A stretch of 64,000 nt of DNA. Source: Labyrinthula sp. Ha (Eukaryota > Sar > Bigyra > Labyrinthulida > Labyrinthulaceae). Under the pieces are notes generated by a model. It searched no databases and was not told the origin of the DNA. It worked only from the letters and a program-made list of their open reading frames with translations. Position 1 is the first letter of the stretch. Every line of letters starts with the position of its first letter. Below, in pieces: positions 58,261 through 64,000 of the stretch. The stretch covers positions 310,001 to 374,000 of the forward strand of contig JAALGZ010000030.1 in NCBI GenBank assembly GCA_015227615.1, in the 5' to 3' direction. Made by a program: the position numbers and the translations under genes.

Positions 58261-60281
58261 GTGTTTTACATCAATTCTATTACAGGTGTTTTTTCTAAGC
58301 GTCAATTTAAGCAAAGATTCAACTATCATTTACTTACTTTAAACTTGCATGCTGCCAAAAGAAGAGGAATATTTTTTGCTGGTAACAGAACTTGGTCCCA
58401 GCTTATGATCAATCCGTACCTGTATAATCAAATTGCTTAAGTAGATGATTTCATTGCAGTTTTACGTCAAAGTAGAAGAAAAGAATTTTTACAAAAGAAC
58501 CAATCAAACCCTTAGAGAGTAATGCCATGGAACGTATCGGTGAGATTTTTAATGCCCGATTTCCTTAAGACTATAGATGTTGCAAACTTCACGAAAACAG
58601 CTTTGAAAAAGTTTGGGATGAAATCCTTAAGCAATCTGTTTTGGCCAGAAAGACGAACTTTCGAAAATGATTACCTTCAAGTTGACCTAGGTCTAGAGTT
58701 TGATGTTCTTTCACCATCTTTTACTAAATTTACTGTTGCATTTGATGGTGACGCATTTTTTTACAACCCATTGCGTAGAAGATTTGATGTTAAGACTTTT
58801 CAAACCTATAACTTGTTGCCGAAGAATTGTGTTCCAGTAACACTTTCTGAAAGAGGCGTCTACATCCCAATGTTCATGGGTAATGCCACAGATTTTGTGA
58901 AGAAGATTAAATTTTACGGTGGACACTACAACCAGTTGAGTGGTCTCTACCCGATGGGAGGCAGAAAAAACACTAAAGTTGCTGTAAGAAAAACTGGAGC
59001 TTACACGAAAGAAAAATTTGATTTGGAAAATTGTTTTGAAGTTATTTCTAATTAACAAAAAATCATCAAACCTTACCTCAGAGGGGAATTTTCTGTAAAA
59101 AATCCTACCCACACTTGTGTTAATTCAATGAAGAAGATGGCTCTACGTCTCATTGAAGCTGAAAGGTTTGCCATGTTTGAAATTGATCTTGAAAAATCAG
59201 CAGAACTTTACAAATCACTTCTTCAGATTGGAATTGGCTTTCACTTTGCCAGTAAGAGATCTGTGCTACGCGACAATTACATTGTTTTCATGCGTACAGG
59301 TCTTGGTTTAGCTTATGACAGATTCGCATTAATGGAACGAGTTAAGACTTACCTTCTCAATTACTTAGAGAGTGGACCTGATGGCTCTTTAAATTTGTTA
59401 GTTGACTCTGATGATGAAGAAAGAAGGCCTCAAGACATTTGAACTTCTCTAGAAGCAACTGCTGTTGTGGAAGACAACGTCGTAGTAAACGCAGTTCAGG
59501 TGGAACTAAGACTAGAAAACACTGATGTGATAGACTCTCTGAGTCACCAGTTTGGAAGTTCGTACGGGTGGAATTCTACAGGAAAAAGAATTGTTTTACC
59601 TGGCTTAAGTTACGAGAGAATTTGGGCCAGCATTGATAATGAAGATGATAATCAGTGGCTTGCTGATTCTACTGAAGCGATGAGTTACTTCATGGAGTTT
59701 AGGTTAGATCCTTCGAAGAAGGTGAACGCCATTGGTACAGTGCTACATGTAAGAAACCACTTCGTCTTCATTGCAGTTCACTTGGCTGGAACTCGTGGAA
59801 AGCGTGTTACAATTTACGACTCGATGGGAGAAAGAGGAGAGTTTAACCAGCTTGCAGTTAAGGTTGGTCAGCCCTGGCATCACTTTCTTGTTCTTAAAGA
59901 TGCCAATGTGGATGCTGGATGGAATCTTACAGTGAAGCCTTTTCATGAACAAGCAGATGGTGTGAACTGTGGAGTGTTTGCATTGGTTCATGCACTCCAG
60001 TTCATGAAGGTTGTGTTCAAAGCAGGCATTAGAAAAGTAGGATTGAGTGTCGTGAACCAGATGAGAGAGATGCCTTTTTAATGGAGAGCTGAAGAACGTT
60101 TTCAAGTTGTTAGACCAAGAACTGTTCAACTTAGTGTCTCTGCTGATGCCACCATTGCTAAGCATTTGGATGAGGTAAGTGATGTTCAAGTAGACATTAA
60201 TGATGATGAATCAGTTGAAGAAGGAGATGAAGTGATTTATTTAACTGAGGGAGAGACTACTAAGGAAGAAAGTACTTAATT
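58261..60281 (+). pseudogene. Long ORF with C-terminal Ulp1-like protease (copy 2)
   Basis: One uninterrupted reading frame apart from about five in-frame stops. The N-terminal part (to about 59055) has no known domain. The middle has LRDNYIVFMRTGLGL and VVNAVQVELRLENTDVID. The C-terminal domain has the Ulp1 catalytic set H (HFVFIAVHL), D (TIYDSM), Q (HEQADG) and C (VNCGVFALVHALQ), then an acidic tail. A protein of about 670 residues is implied for an intact member. It matches copy 1 along its whole length. It probably acts on SUMO-like tails or as an element-specific protease. Confidence 0.7.
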
Positions 60282-60989
60282 GGGTCGTTGAGCTAATGTA
60301 CTCTAAAATGTCTTAAACTGTAATAAACTGAGATATTTCGAGAATGTACTTTATGGTTACTAGTCCTAAATGAAGGAAGCTGCTTTTAACCGTGTATGGG
60401 ATTTTCGTGAATGACTACTACTTGTTTTATTTTCTGCTTTGTGATTCAACTGAAGCTGTTTTCCAATGTAATACTTCTTTACTTCTTAACTACTTTTATT
60501 TTCTTCAATTAAATCTGCTTATTATTCTCAAGAAGTAACTCAACTATATTATCCATTCATTTATTTCCCCGATAACCTGACCAACTTCTCAACCATTTAT
60601 TCTATTTTCTTAGTCTATTTTTCCTTCTTCGCCATTTATTCTTCTGTTCCTGTTCGCCCAAGCGGAGTCGTTTTCCAACGTCTTCCTGTATTTCCCGTCC
60701 TTCACAACCTCCGCTTTTTGGTTGGTAACCAACGTTCTAAAATACAGCGAGTTTTCTTCATAAGGGTCTAAAAGTGACTGTATTTCGTGCCAAGAACTTT
60801 CCTGACCTATAAACTGGAACTCTTTCACCTCAACCGACCCAGGGTCAAAACTGCTAATTGGCTAGAAGTCGGTGGTCATAGAGATGAAACATAACAATTG
60901 CAAAGGTGTATGTTTCAAAAAGTTATTATTTGTGAAGAACTTTCTTTAAAGCAAACCAAATCTAAACAAAACATAATATAAATATAAGC
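60282..60989. other. Spacer between Ulp1 ORF and small ORF
   Basis: AT-rich, with no supported gene. A 72-codon minus-strand open stretch (60828-60610) has no recognisable motif and no match in copy 1. Confidence 0.4.
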
Positions 60990-61250
60990 ATGCCAAGACC
61001 TAACATTAGAAGAAAAGCGTTCAGAGGAGAAAGTGTTAGTCAGATTAATGGTCTCTTGTGTCTGAGAGATTTGATGAGGTATGAAGTGCACCATATGAAT
61101 TATGCTGAGAGACAAAAGCTAAGGGCTATTATTAGAAAGATGAGAAAACATGCTAATGATCTACAAGAGGTACTCGAGTACATTGAACTTAGAAATGCAT
61201 TGGGAATTCCAGAAACATCAGAAAATGAGGATGGAAATAAAGAAGACTAA
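60990..61250 (+). CDS. Small conserved protein of the Ulp1-bearing element (copy 2)
   Basis: An 86-aa intact ORF: MPRPNIRRKAFRG, LLCLRDLMRYEVHHM, a basic helical stretch RAIIRKMRKHANDLQEVLEY and an acidic C-terminus. It matches the ORF at 30847-30464 in the same relative place, after the Ulp1 gene and before the LINE tail. The LRDLMRYEVH block is identical in both. The pattern resembles a small DNA- or RNA-binding or capsid-like helical protein, but no family is recognised. Confidence 0.65.
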   Translation: MPRPNIRRKAFRGESVSQINGLLCLRDLMRYEVHHMNYAERQKLRAIIRKMRKHANDLQEVLEYIELRNALGIPETSENEDGNKED

Positions 61251-61399
61251 GTTTCTAGAAAACATTAGAATTTAAGCAACTTGACTTGGGAATTTTGAAA
61301 GGACTTCAGATGCTTCGAATGTAAATACTTGTGAGTGAAGATAATTCTTGTTAGTGTGGGTATAATGATAAAGTAGTGTGATGAATGTAGTAGGCTTAA

Positions 61400-62515
61400 G
61401 TGGTATGTTTAAGGGTTAGGGTAATTCAGCTCCTTAAGGTTAAAGTTCTTATCACACTTTTAATTATGTTACAGAAGTTTCTTTTTCTTTTCTTTCTTTC
61501 TCTTAAAACAGTGCACAAAGTATTCTTTCTTTCGTCCTTCTTTGATTGTTTTCTTCTTAACAGCCTCTTGCACACAACTTGAATGCCCAGCTTCGATGTA
61601 CCGTTAGACTAACGGAAAGTCTGTACTTCAGACGTAACAACTCACCAGGGTCTTTTTTACCTTGTCTAATGACGTGTTCTAATGATTCTTTACTGACCAC
61701 ACCACCAGTAGAGAGAACAAACAGTTGAAATTGACGACCAAAATCTAGTCCAGTGTTCTCTCTATTCTTGGATGCCACTCTTTCCCTTAAGACATTTTCA
61801 GCTAACCTAAGCAAAGTTGAAGATTCTCTGGAAGCATTGTTTAAACACAGAGAAACCAAAGCTTCCCTCAGAGAATCAAGGGTTTTAAAATTCTTTTTAG
61901 ATGTAAGAGAAACAACAGAAACATCAAATGCAGTTTTTCCTTGTCTAGTAGAAACTAAAAGATCAGCTCTTCGATTGTTGTTCTTGCTAAATGGCTCTAG
62001 TGAAACAACACAGTTTGTTTCTTTAAAAAAATATGCTAAACATTTCTTAATGTCTTCATGTCGTGAAACCTTAGCTGGAGAAAAACATGAACAATGCTCA
62101 AAATGGTTAGTTCTGTCCTCAGAGCAGCCATTCCTACGGCTAGGTGAAACAAGTAATCTTGAGCAAATTGATGCACAGAAGTCTGGATTTAAAATTCTAG
62201 TTGAAGCTTCTACGGGAAGTGCATGCAACCAGTTAGAACCAATTTCAGTAGAGCTTTCCGCAAAACAAAGTTTTTCAAAGTCATTGAATGAATCAAAGAG
62301 ATTGTTCATGATTAGTTTGTAAGCATCTTTGAGTCTACTAGACTGCTTATCCACATCGAGATCAGAATGAAAATTTTCAGATTCCATTTGTCGCTCAAAA
62401 AGTTTCTTTGCTTGCCTGGAAACCATGTTGAGAGATTAACGAAGGAGACATTAGCCCTAATCCACCATTGCGAATGGGTAAATGTAGTAAATCAGAATTG
62501 AACTGTGCAAAGGAA
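61400..62515 (-). mobile_element. LINE tail, restriction-like-endonuclease type (copy 2)
   Basis: On the minus strand the fragment starts with an RT C-terminus, FAQFNSDLLHLPIRNGGLGL, then shifts by one base into a 289-aa frame (62426-61557). That frame holds a Cys/His segment (CSEDRTNHFEHCSC) and a nuclease-like RRADLLVSTRQGKTAFDVSV, fitting the PD-(D/E)xK endonuclease of R2/CRE-type LINEs. The 3' part and tail align with copy 1 to about 30330. The upstream RT is missing, replaced at about 62515 by a copia fragment. Confidence 0.65.
61557..62426 (-). pseudogene. LINE C-terminal zinc-finger and endonuclease region (copy 2)
   Basis: The 289-aa open frame is the C-terminal part of an RLE-type LINE protein; its ATG is an internal methionine, not a true start. 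The catalytic region reads NNNRRADLLVS...TAFDVSVVSL. The matching copy at 29.5-30.2 kb has the same order (IFNPDLGTAICSTLLLSP versus ILNPDFCASICSRLLVSP). A one-base shift separates it from the LPIRNGGLGL motif. Confidence 0.65.
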
Positions 62516-63205
62516 AACTTTTGAAGTCAAGAATTGAATGAATGAGTTGATCAACCAGTAGCAACTATCTTGAAATCGAAGTTCTGTCATCTCAATCCTT
62601 ACTCTGAAGCTTTCCGCTACTTTGTTTCCCAAGAACATTTAATGTAACTTCTTGTAAATTGAATGGGCGTCTTGAAGATGAACGAGGTGGATGGCCAAGT
62701 CGTTGCCTATCGAGGCTGTGATTAACGACAAGTACTTCGTTTTTTGGGAGGCTACTGATTCTGTACCAATGGCTTCCAGCGGAGTTCCTTCATAAATCCA
62801 GTTCCATAGTCCAAGTTCGGATAGATATGTTCTCAACCTCCATTCCCAAAGATGGAAGTGACCATGGAGGTTGAGCGGTGGGAGGTTGAATTTGTTGTCA
62901 GAGCTCATGTTTTTCTCTTAGCTTTTAGGCTCTTAACCTGTTATTACAATGAAATATTAAAAAGTAAAGTTTCTTTTGTATTTAAGTTTTAGTGCTTTGG
63001 GTTCCCTTAAGTGAATAACTCAAGGTCTGTAACTGAATATATATATACCAGTTGTGACTGTATTTATATTCTACTTGTAACTATTTTTATATTTCTATGT
63101 TTAGGTAAAAAGAGATAAAAGCAACCTAAAATAGTTGTGACCGATATAATAAAATAGTTCACAAATTGGAAGAATTCAAAACATAAAATTTCCAAACTTA
63201 ACAAC
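62516..63205 (-). mobile_element. Ty1/copia fragment C (5' LTR and Gag N-terminus)
   Basis: The Gag frame starting at 62908 (MSSDNKFNLPPLNLHGHFHL...WEWRLRTYLSELGLWNWI) matches remnant A (WEWRLHSYFTQLGVWNWI). The similarity goes on to about 62520 (CYWLINSFIQ versus CYWLINTFIQ), where a LINE fragment begins. Upstream is a candidate LTR (62943-63205, TGTTA...TAACA) and the same GGTTAAGAGCC primer-site-like motif. Truncated, with at least one break in the visible part. Confidence 0.7.
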
Positions 63206-63526
63206 TTTGTAGGAGTAAAAAGAAACTATTTCTAGGAGTCTAAGTTAAGCATTAAGAACAGTCGATGGAAGCTGTTTATTATACTCTTGGTGTAAATTAC
63301 ACCACTCTTCCGTTAAGAAGTTTATGGGGATTTCAAGGATGTGGACCAGTAACGATTCTTAGTGGAATTCAATGAAACCTACCAGTAGCTAATCAACAAA
63401 ACCCCAATTCTCAGTACTCTGAACCCCAGGCGATACTTGGACAAAATATAAGAGTGCGGAGAAGAGTGAAGTGCACTAGAAAGTAATAACTTAAGTAGTT
63501 AAATTTAAAAACCAAGGAAAATTCAA
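63165..63526 (+). repeat. Dispersed 360-bp repeat, copy 2
   Basis: It matches 44571-44936 along its length in the same orientation, including the GGTGTAAATTACACC palindrome and the phrase ACAAAATATAAGAGTGCGGAG. Its left end overlaps the outer edge of the candidate copia C LTR. In relation to the nearby copia genes the two copies point in opposite directions, so it is probably a separate element or part of an older LTR. Confidence 0.7.
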
Positions 63527-64000
63527 ACTTGTTTTACCCTATGGTAGCGGGGAGCCTTTGCTGCTCCCGCATCTTTAAAAATAACCCCATGACTCGGCCC
63601 CCGATGAAGATGATGATGGGTTTAAATCTTTATACATAGCTTGAACACAGAAGCAAAAAATATGTGTAGAGGATAATAAATACATATTTTAACTAATTAA
63701 GTTAAAAATTTAAGAAAATAGTTTCGAATACTGAAATTGAGAAGATTTAGTTTTTTTTCATAAATTAAAATTTAAAAGTTAATTGTTTTAACGCTAATAC
63801 AAAATATTTTTGGATGTAGAAATATATATTTTGAATCACTTTTTTTGGGTTACCCATATCCCCAAACACCCCTTCTAAATCAGGAAACATTTTTGTAATG
63901 TGTTTTGTCCTGAACTCTTGCTTGAACTATCATCTTGTAGCAGTGTTAAATCTAAATATATTTAAAGACTTTAAAATGTAATACTCGACTTGAAGATTGA
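63527..64000. other. AT-rich spacer with a GC-rich hairpin
   Basis: No gene. At 63547-63570 GCGGGGAGC and GCTCCCGC can pair around a 7-nt loop (one extra G). The rest is AT-rich without structure. Confidence 0.4.

Larger units (their letters stand above)
56128..61390 (+). mobile_element. Ulp1-protease-bearing Mutator-like element, copy 2 (with transposase)
   Basis: It begins with the shared terminus GTGCGAGGGTAATGTCACC. Order: transposase (56754-57983), long Ulp1 ORF (about 58261-60281), small conserved ORF (60990-61250), then a LINE tail in the opposite orientation. Copy 1 (30.3-33.8 kb) has the same order without the transposase. Frames are interrupted in several places but the domains read clearly. 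The right boundary is approximate and no matching inverted terminus was found there. Confidence 0.7.

Noticed and set aside
51524-60281. Stop codons read as sense (alternative genetic code)
   Set aside because: All three stops occur inside transposon frames, while the intact host genes (PurH, RPS23, SDS22, NDUFAF3-like, CBS protein) use none internally and end normally. Decay explains the transposon stops better.
61557-62426. A stand-alone host nuclease gene
   Set aside because: It is preceded by the RT end motif LPIRNGGLGL one frame away and has a decayed counterpart attached to RT remains at 28.9-30.3 kb, so it is the tail of a LINE.

Overview
The window is AT-rich nuclear DNA from what looks like a microbial eukaryote. 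It encodes cytosolic ribosomal protein uS12/RPS23, an SDS22 phosphatase regulator, a bifunctional PurH, a four-CBS AMPK-gamma-like protein and an NDUFAF3/Mth938-type mitochondrial factor. The standard code fits the intact host genes. Introns that can be placed exactly are very short (28-35 nt, GT...AG, one of about 143 nt), which excludes prokaryotes and most animals and plants. I cannot name the species.

Layout. (1) 1-7.5 kb: a Ty3/gypsy-type LTR element that looks intact in the visible part. Its Pol ends in a chromodomain, a Myb/SANT-like domain and an MT-A70 type N6-adenine methyltransferase with a DPPY motif. (2) 7.5-19.3 kb: mostly featureless AT-rich DNA with one EGF-like/multi-TM protein gene (13.2-14.3 kb) and a decayed Ty3/gypsy RT (about 17 kb). 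(3) 19.3-23.7 kb: a compact host island. The AMPK-gamma-like gene and PurH diverge from an 81-bp spacer, and a probably myristoylated orphan protein converges on PurH. (4) 28.8-33.8 kb: a decayed LINE with a restriction-like endonuclease module, tail-to-tail with a Ulp1-protease-bearing, Mutator-like element. (5) 33.85-36.0 kb: a second host island, SDS22, NDUFAF3 and RPS23. (6) 36.4-63.5 kb: a dense nest of mobile DNA. It holds a solo terminal repeat, a 17-bp inverted-repeat element, a Ty3/gypsy remnant cut by a Mutator-like transposon with TIRs and an internal tandem-repeat array, two adjacent copia remnants, a nearly complete AP-endonuclease LINE, a second and fuller Ulp1-bearing element, a second LINE tail and a third copia fragment.

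The host genes do not form one pathway, but PurH and the AMPK-gamma-like gene are a suggestive pair: PurH consumes AICAR (ZMP), an AMP mimic that binds AMPK-gamma in other eukaryotes. The Ulp1 element occurs twice with the same gene order and an unrecognised conserved small protein. The methyltransferase-bearing LTR element is the strongest candidate for an undescribed system: a retroelement carrying chromatin-reading, DNA-binding and adenine-methylating modules on one polyprotein.
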